Of a DNA stretch of 64,000 bases, positions 53,655-62,564 are shown piece by piece (the first letter of the stretch is position 1; each line of letters starts with the position of its first letter). Source of the DNA: Pseudocolwellia agarivorans (lineage in GTDB: Bacteria > Pseudomonadota > Gammaproteobacteria > Enterobacterales > Alteromonadaceae); contig NZ_MUZU01000006.1 in the NCBI RefSeq assembly GCF_002000085.1, positions 62,001 to 126,000 of the forward strand, read 5' to 3'. The translations under genes were made by a program, and so were the position numbers. The notes beneath the pieces were generated by a model. That model had not been told where the DNA came from. It saw only the letters and a list, made by a program, of their open reading frames with translations, and searched no databases.

Positions 53655-55043
53655 ATGATAAAGATTAGGCAAGCCGTATTAATATTCTGCATAAGTATAA
53701 CACTACCTACTTCACTTAAGGCAGATGGATTATTAGGTAAACCGCTGTCAAGTATAGAAAATTCAATATTGAACGATAAAGTCATTAATCGCCAGAATAA
53801 TATTATTAATAAAAAAGCAGAAGAAATAAAAAAGAAGGCAGCACAACAAGCTAACCTAAATAAATTATTAATAAAATTACCTGAAAACGAAGTGAGTTCT
53901 TTAATTTTACCCGTAGGTAATTTAACCGAACCTCTTAATATTTTAGACAACGCAGGCAAAATCCTCTTTAAAGATGTTGAAGTAGAAAACGGTTGGCGCG
54001 CCATAGAACACCAATGGTTAGTTATGAGCTCTCAACAAGAGTTAACACAATTAAAGCAACTCGCGCAAAACAACCGTATTGAAATAGTAAACACTAAAAG
54101 CTTTAATGCTTTGGCATTAACCTTAGTGCAATTTAAAGTACAAGCGTCGTTTGATAGTGCTGAAAAAATCGTTTCCATACTACCTGTATCGTTACATAAA
54201 AAACTAACACGCGATTACGTGTATCAAACGCAATCATTAAAAGAGCTAAACCAAACTAAAATCCCTGCTGATGCAAATAAAACTGACATAACAAGTACCG
54301 CTTGTTTAGCACCGTTATCTATAGGTATGGTTGATACCGCAATAGATGTTAAACATCCAGTATTTAAGAATAAGTCGGTAACACGACAAAGTTTTGTTCC
54401 TGCCAACTTAACAGCACCTAAAGCTCATGGCACAGCCGTTTCAGCCTTGTTAATTAGTAGTTCGCCGCAACTGCCCGCTTTATTACCTAATGCTAAGTTA
54501 TTTGCTGCTGAAGTATTTTATGGCCAAAGCGATTTTAGCCAAGGAGCTAATTTATTTAGTTTAGTGGCGGGTATTAATTGGCTATTAGAGCAACACGTTT
54601 CAGTGATTAATATGAGTTTAGCTGGGCCAAACAACACGATTTTAGCTACGGTTATTGAATCAGCTTTAGCTAAAAACATTACCATTGTTGCGGCTGTAGG
54701 AAACGAAGGTCCGCACTCACCACCTTTATATCCCGCAGCTTACAAAAATGTGATTGGCGTAACGGCTGTTGATAAAAATAATAAATTATATCGCTGGGCT
54801 AACCGAGGTGATTATGTTGATTTTTCAGCGCGTGGTGTTTCAGTTAAAACAGCTCGTTTATCTGGAGACTTTGGCTACGAAAGCGGAACATCGATGGCTG
54901 CACCCGTAGTAACGGCTTATGCCGCGTGTGCAAAGTTCAAAAATGAACAAGATGACTTGTTACAGCTTTTAACCCAACAAGCTGTCGATTTAGGAGAGAA
55001 AGGCCACGATCCATTGTTTGGTTATGGTCGATTGGGGGATTAA
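53655..55043 (+). CDS. Exported S8 (subtilisin-like) serine protease
   Basis: This 462-residue protein has a signal peptide (VLIFCISITLPTSLKAD) and a pro-region of about 190 residues with an Asn/Lys-rich coiled coil. The S8 catalytic domain follows: Asp in IGMVDTAIDVKHP (about residue 218), His in KAHGTAVSALL (about 256), the oxyanion Asn in VAAVGNEGP, and Ser in SGTSMAAPVVTAYAA. It is divergent from the ECF sigma operon, and an AGGAAAA site precedes the ATG. It may degrade envelope or external protein, or clip the anti-sigma pathway; the latter is inference. Confidence 0.9.
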   Translation: MIKIRQAVLIFCISITLPTSLKADGLLGKPLSSIENSILNDKVINRQNNIINKKAEEIKKKAAQQANLNKLLIKLPENEVSSLILPVGNLTEPLNILDNAGKILFKDVEVENGWRAIEHQWLVMSSQQELTQLKQLAQNNRIEIVNTKSFNALALTLVQFKVQASFDSAEKIVSILPVSLHKKLTRDYVYQTQSLKELNQTKIPADANKTDITSTACLAPLSIGMVDTAIDVKHPVFKNKSVTRQSFVPANLTAPKAHGTAVSALLISSSPQLPALLPNAKLFAAEVFYGQSDFSQGANLFSLVAGINWLLEQHVSVINMSLAGPNNTILATVIESALAKNITIVAAVGNEGPHSPPLYPAAYKNVIGVTAVDKNNKLYRWANRGDYVDFSARGVSVKTARLSGDFGYESGTSMAAPVVTAYAACAKFKNEQDDLLQLLTQQAVDLGEKGHDPLFGYGRLGD

Positions 55044-55087
55044 AACAGTAAGCTATTACTTCACAATTTATTCTATTTATCTAAACC

Positions 55088-55348
55088 TTATACCCCATAA
55101 TGATAACGCAATTGGGCAATTAGAATTGAATCATCGAATTGCTTATAAACAATTCGATGTTCGTCATTTATACGCCTAGACCAATATCCAGATAAGCCGT
55201 GTTTTAAAGGTTCCGGTTTTCCAATCCCCTCATAGGGAGTTCTTTGAATGTCTTTAATAAGCAAGTTAATACGTTTTAGTATTTTTTTGTCGGTAGTTTG
55301 CCAGTAAAGGTATTGTCCCCAAGCATTAGTTGAAAAAGTCAGTTTCAT
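55088..55348 (-). CDS. yoeB: YoeB-type mRNA interferase toxin
   Basis: A 86-residue RelE-superfamily toxin of the Txe/YoeB group: FSTNAWGQYLYWQTTDKKILKRINLLIKDI, GKPEPLKHGLSGYWSRRINDEHRIVY and the C-terminal RYHYGV with the catalytic His-Tyr pair. Glu, Arg and His of the family active site are all present. It cuts mRNA in the ribosome when freed from its antitoxin. It overlaps yefM by four bases. Confidence 0.93.
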   Translation of the reverse strand: MKLTFSTNAWGQYLYWQTTDKKILKRINLLIKDIQRTPYEGIGKPEPLKHGLSGYWSRRINDEHRIVYKQFDDSILIAQLRYHYGV

Positions 55349-55596
55349 TCAATAAGCTCGCGTACTACTCCTTTGCCAGATTCCAGCTCAGCAATAGACT
55401 TTAAAAGATCTCTAGCATTTGCTGGAGATCTAAGTAAATAGGTTGTTTCTTGCATTGCGTTATAATCTTCTAGAGAAATCATAACAACAGGTGATTCACT
55501 TTTGCGTGTGATGATTATTGGTGCATGATCATTACAAACATCTGCCATTGTGTTTGCTAAATTTGCTCTAGCGGCCGTATAGCTTATTGCATCCAT
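55345..55596 (-). CDS. yefM: YefM-type antitoxin
   Basis: This 83-residue Phd/YefM protein begins MDAISYTAARANLANTMADVCNDHAPIIITRK and continues VVMISLEDYNAMQETTYLLRSPANARDLLKSI, the standard pattern. The N-terminal part binds DNA and the acidic C-terminal part wraps the toxin. It is first in the operon, as usual for this pair. Family-type TGTACA operator sites lie directly upstream. Confidence 0.94.
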   Translation of the reverse strand: MDAISYTAARANLANTMADVCNDHAPIIITRKSESPVVMISLEDYNAMQETTYLLRSPANARDLLKSIAELESGKGVVRELIE

Positions 55597-55615
55597 AATA
55601 ACTCCAAACTGTTCA

Positions 55616-55633
55616 TGTACGTTAATCTGTACA
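55616..55633. promoter_or_regulatory. Probable YefM operator (TGTAC repeats)
   Basis: TGTACG and TGTACA, six bases apart, lie 20-40 bases upstream of yefM. The E. coli YefM-YoeB complex recognises TGTACA core hexamers in the same position, so these sites probably mediate autorepression. Confidence 0.55.
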
Positions 55634-55694
55634 TTATATTTCTATCCTATAAAACAGTCAATAAACAAGATATGAACACAAATGCTAGCAATAA

Positions 55695-56660
55695 CTAAAA
55701 CACTCCTTTTATCGATAACGAGCTAATTGTTTCGTCGTAATTTAACGAAGCAATTGTTGATTCATAATGTCCATATTCTACTTTAGTATTGAGCGACCAG
55801 TTGGGTGTTATGTTGAATATCCATTGCGCGTCTACTACTTGGCTTTTATCTTTACGTTGAGCTTGTGCGTTACTCTCAGATTGCTCGTTAGATCCAAATT
55901 GATCCGTAGGGCTAAACGGTTCGTTAGTCGTTATTTGTTGATAATCTTTTTTGTTAAACTGCCAGCCAAACTGTATTTGCTGTTTATGATCCCAACCTTC
56001 AAAACTATGCGAATACATGACGCGAACACCTGAGGCTTGGTGATCAAACTGGTTGTTGTTTGCGTTTTCATTGTCGATATTTAAGTTGAGTGAAACAAAG
56101 CTTTTAGCTTGGTTAAAAAAGAAAAAATGTTGATTACTAACACCAAAACTTGTTGCGTCTCTGTCAGTTAAATTCGCAAATTTTTTCTTTTTATAGTCGG
56201 CTGAAACACGTAATAAATAACGTTGGTCAAACAATCTAGACCAATACACACTATTTTGACTAAACTGTAAAAAGTCTTCCTTTGCTAATTCGGCATCTAC
56301 AAAGTAATAACTAGTACCTAGGGTTGCATCGGTAAAACGATAATCTAAATCAAAAGCTATTTTTGCTAAGTTTAAATCATAGTCGCTATAAGTTTGGTAG
56401 TCGTTTACTTGATAACTTAAGTTAGATTTTAAAGTTAATTTGGGCGATATTTTCCATTTTATTTTTGCTTCACCTTGCAAGGTTAATGCAACATCCGATT
56501 GTTCGCTTACTTGATCAAGCTCGGCAACGGTTAGCGTATCGTCATATTTTAGGCCGCTGTTAATTTCCCAAGTTAGGTCAACAGCATCGGCATGCACTAC
56601 GCTAGCAATCGCTGAAACGAATAATGTGCTAATGATTAAGGGTTGGTTAAGTTTTTTCAT
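55695..56660 (-). CDS. Outer-membrane beta-barrel protein
   Basis: A 321-residue protein with a signal peptide (LIISTLFVSAIASVVHAD). A series of alternating beta strands follows (LTWEINSGLKYDDTL, WKISPKLTLKSNLSYQVNDYQ, ATLGTSYYFVDAEL, YLLRVSADYKKKKF), ending in LSIKGVF with a terminal Phe. It is likely a 12-14 strand barrel. It follows the Ser/Thr/Asn-rich exported protein on the same strand, and the two may form a secretion or surface-display pair; that is inference. Confidence 0.75.
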   Translation of the reverse strand: MKKLNQPLIISTLFVSAIASVVHADAVDLTWEINSGLKYDDTLTVAELDQVSEQSDVALTLQGEAKIKWKISPKLTLKSNLSYQVNDYQTYSDYDLNLAKIAFDLDYRFTDATLGTSYYFVDAELAKEDFLQFSQNSVYWSRLFDQRYLLRVSADYKKKKFANLTDRDATSFGVSNQHFFFFNQAKSFVSLNLNIDNENANNNQFDHQASGVRVMYSHSFEGWDHKQQIQFGWQFNKKDYQQITTNEPFSPTDQFGSNEQSESNAQAQRKDKSQVVDAQWIFNITPNWSLNTKVEYGHYESTIASLNYDETISSLSIKGVF

Positions 56661-56707
56661 GTGGATGCTCCAGAATACGGCATAAATAAAATTAAAAAAG
56701 TGAAAGA

Positions 56708-56735
56708 AAAGGCGAGAGGGGAACTCGCCTTTTTA
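56708..56735 (-). terminator. Terminator or attenuator between the exported protein and the barrel gene
   Basis: The stem AAAGGCGAG pairs with CTCGCCTTT, with T-rich sequence following on the minus strand. Because the barrel gene lies just downstream, read-through would be needed for co-expression. Confidence 0.6.
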
Positions 56736-56744
56736 TGAGGTAAA

Positions 56745-57701
56745 TTAGATACCTAAGCCTGAGCTAGCGTTAATCGCATTGTCTACTGAGTTATCAACCG
56801 TTAAGGCAACTGCATTGTTAATTTGGTTTGATACATTTTGAGCAACGTTTTTCTCAATGCTTTGTCCTATATTTTGAGTCAGGCTGCTATTCACACTTTG
56901 CTCAGTAGTGGCATTAATTGTCGCGCTAATGGTTTGAGTTAATACATTGTTTACTTCCGCATTAGTCAGTGCTTCTGTACTACTTAATAACTCGCCAGCT
57001 AAATTGGCATTAACCGTATTATCAATCGCTTGCTCTACAATAACGCTTGTGTTTTGTTCAACACTTGATGACAAGTTATTACTTATTGCTGTGACTTGTT
57101 GCACACTACCGGTTACAGCAAGGTCTATTTTTTCGCCGCTTGCTAAGAGCACGTTTTGACTTGTTGTAACACCTGATGTTAACGACTCTTGTAACAAGGT
57201 TTGGCTTTCACCTAACTTGCTTTGTAATTGTGTACCCGTTTTCGTTAACGTGTCAGTATATGATGCGCTATCTAACGACATTGATGCTTCACTACTCGTT
57301 TCGCTTTTAGAATCAGCTTTCGCTGTATTGGAGTTTTCTTTAGTTTCTGTTTTAGGTTCGGTGGTTGGTTCTTTTGTTACTAAGCCACCACCTTCTGTAC
57401 CGTTCTCTTCATTAGCATTTGCATCAAGACTATTATTGTCTGCAAGCATAAGTTGGTTATTACTTTGCGTTGATTCGCTTGCTTGTGCTGATTGATTTGT
57501 ATCTGTTGCAACTTGTTGCTCAGATGACGCACTCGCATCGCTTTGCATATTTGATGAAGTATCAAGTTGAGTTTGCTCTGCTTGATATTCAGCTTGTGTA
57601 TTACTGTTGTTTGAAAAAGTTAAGTTTGCATCAGTATTCGCAAATACGGTTGTTGTTAGTGCGCATGAAATATATAAAGCTGTTTTAGTTAAGTTCATCA
57701 T
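56745..57701 (-). CDS. Exported Ser/Thr/Asn/Gln-rich low-complexity protein under an ECF promoter
   Basis: This 318-residue protein has a signal peptide (ALYISCALTTTVFAN). The mature chain is rich in Ser, Thr, Asn, Gln and Ala, has no Cys, and includes a long stretch of short alternating hydrophobic steps (EQNTSVIVEQAIDNTVNANL and similar), possibly a coiled coil or beta-helix. A disordered acidic stretch near residues 85-140 has GGGLVTKEPTTEPKTETKE. I do not recognise a family. The shared ECF promoter motif upstream makes it a likely target of the sigma factor at 53 kb. Confidence 0.7.
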   Translation of the reverse strand: MMNLTKTALYISCALTTTVFANTDANLTFSNNSNTQAEYQAEQTQLDTSSNMQSDASASSEQQVATDTNQSAQASESTQSNNQLMLADNNSLDANANEENGTEGGGLVTKEPTTEPKTETKENSNTAKADSKSETSSEASMSLDSASYTDTLTKTGTQLQSKLGESQTLLQESLTSGVTTSQNVLLASGEKIDLAVTGSVQQVTAISNNLSSSVEQNTSVIVEQAIDNTVNANLAGELLSSTEALTNAEVNNVLTQTISATINATTEQSVNSSLTQNIGQSIEKNVAQNVSNQINNAVALTVDNSVDNAINASSGLGI

Positions 57702-57738
57702 AATTGTTTCCTCAGAGAGTTTTTAGTAAATTCACTAA

Positions 57739-57767
57739 GGTAACGGTTGATGAATGGAGTTTATTCC
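57739..57767 (-). promoter_or_regulatory. ECF-type promoter of the exported low-complexity protein
   Basis: On the minus strand GGAATAAACT-N15-TACC is spaced exactly as at 53556-53584 (29 bases in all). It lies 38 bases upstream of the start codon. The remaining bases to 58036 show no gene. Confidence 0.65.
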
Positions 57768-58036
57768 AAATTATTTTCATAAATGTTTAAATAAAAATTA
57801 AACATTTGATTCTATTAGTTTATTTTTAAATTTTTTTTTCGTCCTCCTTGATAAAAGCCTTTTATGAATTGCATGTAATCATTTCGACCTAAATCTTGTT
57901 TTTCCGTGCGGCCTTATTCTTTACTATTATTTGCAATGCCTTGATAAGTGCGTATGATCCATATTCCCCTTTGTATTTTCAGTCTTGTAGCCAATATAAC
58001 TGAAAATAGTCCTCCTACTAGAGTTTGTAGAATTTA

Positions 58037-59251
58037 ATGAAAAAGTTGTTATCTTTACCCGTAGAAATGCCATTGTCTGAAGCTGAAAATCAGGTTTATC
58101 AAAATTTCCTTAAATATGTTCCGCCACTAAGCTTAAATTTGATGGCGATAAAAGTGGAACATTGGCCGGATGATTTTTTAGGCTGGTGTGGTGAACTCAT
58201 CAGGTTATGTCGTGAAGATCTTAATATGGATCTTGTTGAAGATGAACAATTAGTCCCATTAAAAAAAATGCAAGACGTACTTGAAGCGGGCTTTACCCTT
58301 AGCCAGTTTAAAATGGCTCGTATTGCACCATGGCCAATATTTGTGGATTTTATCAAGCAACAAAACACTATACATGCTTTAGATGAACGCTTACTTTTAC
58401 TCGCCTATATTGATGGTATTCGTGAAAAACCTTTAGCTGAATTACTGATGGAAGACCGTTTAGCTTTTGCAGGTAAACATACAAGCGAACACGACCATAG
58501 TATTTATAATTTTGATATTGAATGGTTTGCGAGTACTAAAGGTGCCAAAGCTTTTCACGTATTACTTGAACAGTCGCCAGAAAAATTTGATATTGCATTA
58601 GCTCATATTCCTTTAACGGGTGATGTGACTTACGAAAACTATCAAAATTTTGTCAGTGATTATCAGAAAATTTTTGAAGAATATGCGCCAGAAAAGCCAC
58701 AAAGTACTAAAGCGCCATTAGCTGCTGCAACACGCTTATTAGCTATGCGTAGACCCGACCAATTTATTGCATTAAACAATAATAAAATAGATATATTATG
58801 CCAAGGTATGTCGATCCCTAAATTTAAAAATACTGATTTTTCATCTTACTGGCAAGACATGATCGCAACGTTGCACACTTTCGCATGGTGGAATCAGGCT
58901 GAGCCAACAGTTGCTGATAGCACAGCAGTAGATGCTGAAAATAAAGAACTCACTTTATGGAAAAACCGCGCGGTATTAATTGATTTATTTTTATTTGCTG
59001 ATGCTGATTTAGCGCAAAACTCTAACTTTATTCGTTTTCGTGATAAAGCGCTAAATAAAGCAGCGACTAAATCAAGAGCCACACCTAAAAAACGCAGTAA
59101 AGAATCTGCTGAAATGTTAGTAGATAAAGCGCTAGAGTCGGAAGATATTCCAGAATATTTACACAGCAAGCGCGATACACTTATTAACCAAGTAAAAGGT
59201 GGTAAAAGCGTAGAACAAGCTATTGGTTTAATGCGCGCTATTTTTGGTTAA
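58037..59251 (+). CDS. Conserved hypothetical protein
   Basis: I do not recognise this 404-residue cytoplasmic protein. It has no signal peptide or membrane segment and is largely helical. Notable segments are LAAATRLLAMRRPDQFIALNNNKIDILCQGM (about residues 230-260), which resembles a core of unassigned gammaproteobacterial proteins. A Lys/Arg-rich linker near residues 345-355 precedes a final helical tail. It stands alone between the ECF-linked genes and the SnoaL cluster, with a terminator after it. Confidence 0.65.
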   Translation: MKKLLSLPVEMPLSEAENQVYQNFLKYVPPLSLNLMAIKVEHWPDDFLGWCGELIRLCREDLNMDLVEDEQLVPLKKMQDVLEAGFTLSQFKMARIAPWPIFVDFIKQQNTIHALDERLLLLAYIDGIREKPLAELLMEDRLAFAGKHTSEHDHSIYNFDIEWFASTKGAKAFHVLLEQSPEKFDIALAHIPLTGDVTYENYQNFVSDYQKIFEEYAPEKPQSTKAPLAAATRLLAMRRPDQFIALNNNKIDILCQGMSIPKFKNTDFSSYWQDMIATLHTFAWWNQAEPTVADSTAVDAENKELTLWKNRAVLIDLFLFADADLAQNSNFIRFRDKALNKAATKSRATPKKRSKESAEMLVDKALESEDIPEYLHSKRDTLINQVKGGKSVEQAIGLMRAIFG

Positions 59252-59272
59252 TCCCTTTTAACCAATTAAACA

Positions 59273-59302
59273 CAAAGAGTACTGCAACTGCGGTACTCTT
59301 TT
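59273..59302 (+). terminator. Terminator after the 404-residue protein gene
   Basis: The stem AAAGAGTAC pairs with GTACTCTTT around a 10-base loop. T residues follow on the plus strand, and the A-rich left arm lets it serve the convergent gene as well. Confidence 0.72.
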
Positions 59303-59329
59303 ACTCCTTACCTTTAGCTCTACTAGCAG

Positions 59330-60334
59330 CTAACAACGTGCCTTGTTAAACTCCCTCATACGCGCTAATACATCAACTCCTATTTGATGATAAACGTGCA
59401 GTATGTCTACTAACACCCAGTTTTCTCTTATTACACCGTTTTCGCAGCGCCAAAAATCTAAACTGCGCATAGTAATTTCTTGATTAGCTGGAGCTATACC
59501 TAGCCAACCATCGTTACTAATCGTCATTTGCATACCGGGCCATGCGGTAAAACCTACATAGTTTCCATCACCAAATAAATAGCCTTTTTCAACATCACCC
59601 ACTCGGTTAGGCATGCCATTTAAAAACGGAATTTGATGCCAATTTCTAAAGCCTTTAATGCCTCGCCCTGTTCCTATACCCGACGGACCATACCAGCTAC
59701 ATTTAGGATGCCAGTACTTTTCAAGTTCCATCGCTTCAACACCGCCTGTGGCATAGTTACCTAACGAGTTACACATATCTTCAACTAACTTAACACTGCT
59801 AGCTGACAAATGATTTTCTTGAATATTTAAACCGTCTTGTGTCGCTGGTGCCGGCACATGCCACTCTCTTCCTAAACTAGGTACCATAGGCCAAGCTTTA
59901 GCTTGCATCATCACTTCAGGTATATCCCAAAGGGCTTGTATCTCTACCACTTTGTTATTTTTAATACGGTAAAACTCATGAAAACGCATTGAAACTTGAT
60001 GCCCCGTGGGCGGAATATCTAACCAACTTTTTTCAAAGCTGCCGGTGTAATACCCACACATACCAACCCAATGACTACCGTCTTCACTATCGCCCGCCAT
60101 GACTATAGTTTCTCTACGCTCTAGATCGGGTATAGCATTATTTAAAGGCTGATAAGCTGTTTCGAAAAAGGTTTGAGCGCCATGTAACGTTTCGAACGGA
60201 TAAGATAATTTCACTACAGCATCAGACGCTAACACGTAGTTAAACTCATTTAAAACGGATACGCGATCAAAATTATATAAAGCCTGCCTTAATGGCTTAA
60301 GTAATGCTTTATGATTTGTATGTAATTGTTCCAT
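59330..60334 (-). CDS. Double SnoaL-like (NTF2-fold) protein, copy 1
   Basis: This 334-residue protein is made of two SnoaL/NTF2-like domains. Domain 1 (about 1-150) has LHGAQTFFETAYQPLNNAIPDLERRE and WLDIPPTGHQVSMRFHEFYRI. Domain 2 (about 180-334) has SWYGPSGIGTGRGIKGFRNWHQ, YVGFTAWPGMQMTISNDGWLGIAP and ENWVLVDILHVYHQIGVDVLARMRE. The WYGPxGIG and ENWV blocks are shared with the two copies downstream. NTF2-fold enzymes of this kind are cyclases, dehydratases or isomerases; the reaction here is unknown. It is divergent from copy 2 over an operator palindrome. Confidence 0.8.
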   Translation of the reverse strand: MEQLHTNHKALLKPLRQALYNFDRVSVLNEFNYVLASDAVVKLSYPFETLHGAQTFFETAYQPLNNAIPDLERRETIVMAGDSEDGSHWVGMCGYYTGSFEKSWLDIPPTGHQVSMRFHEFYRIKNNKVVEIQALWDIPEVMMQAKAWPMVPSLGREWHVPAPATQDGLNIQENHLSASSVKLVEDMCNSLGNYATGGVEAMELEKYWHPKCSWYGPSGIGTGRGIKGFRNWHQIPFLNGMPNRVGDVEKGYLFGDGNYVGFTAWPGMQMTISNDGWLGIAPANQEITMRSLDFWRCENGVIRENWVLVDILHVYHQIGVDVLARMREFNKARC

Positions 60335-60391
60335 TGCTGCTCTCTCTTGTGGCTCTTTGCCATAATATTTAAATTCAACTAAAAAAACACT

Positions 60392-60407
60392 ATGACTTCG
60401 AAGTCAT
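60392..60407. promoter_or_regulatory. LacI-type operator (perfect palindrome) between double-SnoaL copies 1 and 2
   Basis: ATGACTTCGAAGTCAT is a perfect 16-bp palindrome with central CG, 58 bases upstream of copy 1 and 57 bases upstream of copy 2. Its 14-bp core equals the site at 62734-62747 and matches 12 of 14 bases at 44820-44833. Confidence 0.78.
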
Positions 60408-60463
60408 TCAATGATACTCTGCAAAAAGTGTATTTCAAGTAAAACTTTTGATGGAGAAATAAA

Positions 60464-61444
60464 ATGACAACATTGCTAGATAAATTATATCTACAACTTA
60501 AATCTTCTGCCGATAATATTGAAGCTTACGTAGCTGATGATGTGCAATGGAATGTTAGTGCTCCAATTAACGAGCTACATAACAAAGCACAAATGTTAAG
60601 TCAGTTTTGGCAACCTTTAATTACCGCCCTACCCGATATTGAAAGAAAGCCCTTTATTCACATTGAAAGTGAATACCAAGGCGCACAATGGATCGCCGGT
60701 ACAGGTTATTTTGTAGGTACTTTTGCAAAAGATTTACTTGATATACCTGCTACCAATAGAACCCTCTATTTACGTTATACCGAACTGGTAAAGCTAGAAG
60801 AAGGTAAAGTTAAAGAATGCTTTATTATTCTCGACTTTTTAGATGCCATGAACCAAGCAGGCGTTAACCCGTTAAGAAAAAGCTTAGGTCACGATGGTTT
60901 AATTATGCCACCATCAACAATGGACGGTTTATGCTACGGCGATACAGCCAAAGCTGATGAAAGCGAATCACAAAAGTCTCAACAATTAGTTATCGATATG
61001 CTTGATGAGCTTGGCCGTTTCGACGGAAAGTCTTTAGCCAGCATGCAATTACAAAACTTTTGGCACAGCGATTTTATGTGGTATGGCCCTGCAGGTATAG
61101 GTACAACTCGTGGTATTGAAGGCTTTAGAGCCAATCATCAAGGGCCATTTGTATTTAGTTTTCCTGACAGAAGTGTTGATCATAAAGCCACGTTAGTCGC
61201 ACATAATAATTATGTATCAACCGGAGGTTGGCCACATATGCACGGTACACATTCTGTTGGCGGCTGGTTAGGTTTACCACCTACCAATAAAGAATTATCG
61301 CTACGTGTTATGGACATATGGCGCCGCGAAGGTGAGTTACTTAAAGAAAACTGGGTCGCTATTGATATTATTGATATGTGCATGCAAATGGGTATTGATG
61401 TATTTGCTATGATGAGAGAACAAAAACAAGGTAAAGCCTGTTAA
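60464..61444 (+). CDS. Double SnoaL-like (NTF2-fold) protein, copy 2
   Basis: A 326-residue paralogue of copy 1. Domain 1 has LPDIERKPFIHIESEYQGAQWIAGTGYFVGTFAKDLLDIPAT. Domain 2 has FMWYGPAGIGTTRGIEGFRANHQGPFVFSFPDR, YVSTGGWPHMHGTHSVGGWLGLPP and LLKENWVAIDIIDMCMQMGIDVFAMMRE. The WYGPAGIG and ENWV motifs are kept, so the second domain is probably the active or binding unit. A GGAG site precedes the ATG. It is followed by a bidirectional terminator. Confidence 0.8.
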   Translation: MTTLLDKLYLQLKSSADNIEAYVADDVQWNVSAPINELHNKAQMLSQFWQPLITALPDIERKPFIHIESEYQGAQWIAGTGYFVGTFAKDLLDIPATNRTLYLRYTELVKLEEGKVKECFIILDFLDAMNQAGVNPLRKSLGHDGLIMPPSTMDGLCYGDTAKADESESQKSQQLVIDMLDELGRFDGKSLASMQLQNFWHSDFMWYGPAGIGTTRGIEGFRANHQGPFVFSFPDRSVDHKATLVAHNNYVSTGGWPHMHGTHSVGGWLGLPPTNKELSLRVMDIWRREGELLKENWVAIDIIDMCMQMGIDVFAMMREQKQGKAC

Positions 61445-61473
61445 CCCTTACCATAAACAGCTGTTTTAAAAAG

Positions 61474-61501
61474 AAAAAAGGAAGCATTGGGCTTCCTTTT
61501 T
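61474..61501. terminator. Bidirectional terminator between double-SnoaL copies 2 and 3
   Basis: AAAAAGGAAGC pairs with GCTTCCTTTTT around a 6-base loop between two convergent genes. Confidence 0.82.
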
Positions 61502-61553
61502 TAATTTAAAATAACGTTAACTTAACCTAAGTTCAGTTTAAGAAGTAGTTAAC

Positions 61554-62564
61554 TTAGCTTGGGTTATTAATTTTTCTACTACGTTCTAAAATATCTAAAC
61601 CTTGTTGTTTTAACCAATAAGGAATATCAATTAACACCCAGTTTTCCATCAGCTTATCACCTTCACGACGATATACATCAACCACTCTCATGTCAGCTCT
61701 TATGTCGCCACCGGGTAAACCTAGAAAGCCCCCAATAGGCGTACTGCTTAAATTAGGCCAACCAAAGAAGCACGCATAATTACCTTCTGCGTATCGACAA
61801 ATGTGGCCATTAAATACCTTGTCTTTTAATCCCTGTCTAAACGGGTAAGAATGTTGCTCTTGAAACTTAGGAATTGTATAAGTAGCACCTATGCCTGCAG
61901 GGCCATACCACACCATATCTTTAGCCCATGTTTTTTCTAAAATTTCAGGCGGATAAGTATCGTTAGCCGTTTTATTGAGTTGTGATAAATCATCAATCAT
62001 TTGATTAAGCAATGCCATGGTTTTTTCAGCTTCAGCGGGTTCTTTATCGTCTAACTGAATTCCATCATGAGTTCTTGGTCCGGGGTAAATAAATGAATGC
62101 CCAGTGGCTTGCGGTAGAGGATTTATGCCCACTTGATGCATAACGCTAATAATGTCGCAGAAAAAACCAGAACGTACAATTTTACCGTTTTCAATACAGT
62201 TAAAATCAGCATAACGCACCATAGCGACCTGCCCTGAGCGCGGAATACCCAGCCAGTCTTTATCAAACTGCACCATAAAGTGTCCCATACTCGTTACCCA
62301 ATTAGCATTGTCGTTACCACTAACTCCAGCCATGAAGACATCTTGTCGACGTTGAATATTTTTAAAGGCATGCATAAAAGGTTGCCAAAATATTTCGTTA
62401 ACCGCTTGCGGGCCTTTTTGCTCATTAAATGGATGCACGCCATACCACTGACAATCATCACTCATATATTGAGTCAATACATCGCCAACAGTTTCAGGTG
62501 ATGATGCTTCTAACGCCTGATAATACTCAAGTATAAGATTTTTATTTTTTTGTTCATTCGTCAT
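61554..62564 (-). CDS. Double SnoaL-like (NTF2-fold) protein, copy 3
   Basis: A 336-residue paralogue. Domain 1 has FNEQKGPQAVNEIFWQPFMHAFKNIQRRQDVFMAG and WLGIPRSGQVAMVRYADF. Domain 2 has DMVWYGPAGIGATYTIPKFQEQHSYPFRQGL, YACFFGWPNLSSTPIGGFLGLPG and LMENWVLIDIPYWLKQQGLDILERSRK. Here domain 1 also carries a CQWYG segment, so both halves look alike, consistent with origin by internal duplication. It is divergent from the symporter over a perfect operator palindrome. Confidence 0.8.
   Translation of the reverse strand: MTNEQKNKNLILEYYQALEASSPETVGDVLTQYMSDDCQWYGVHPFNEQKGPQAVNEIFWQPFMHAFKNIQRRQDVFMAGVSGNDNANWVTSMGHFMVQFDKDWLGIPRSGQVAMVRYADFNCIENGKIVRSGFFCDIISVMHQVGINPLPQATGHSFIYPGPRTHDGIQLDDKEPAEAEKTMALLNQMIDDLSQLNKTANDTYPPEILEKTWAKDMVWYGPAGIGATYTIPKFQEQHSYPFRQGLKDKVFNGHICRYAEGNYACFFGWPNLSSTPIGGFLGLPGGDIRADMRVVDVYRREGDKLMENWVLIDIPYWLKQQGLDILERSRKINNPS

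Noticed and set aside
55616-55633. LacI-type or other global operator at the TGTAC repeats
   Set aside because: The sites sit at the expected place for YefM autoregulation and have the YefM core sequence, so a local role explains them.
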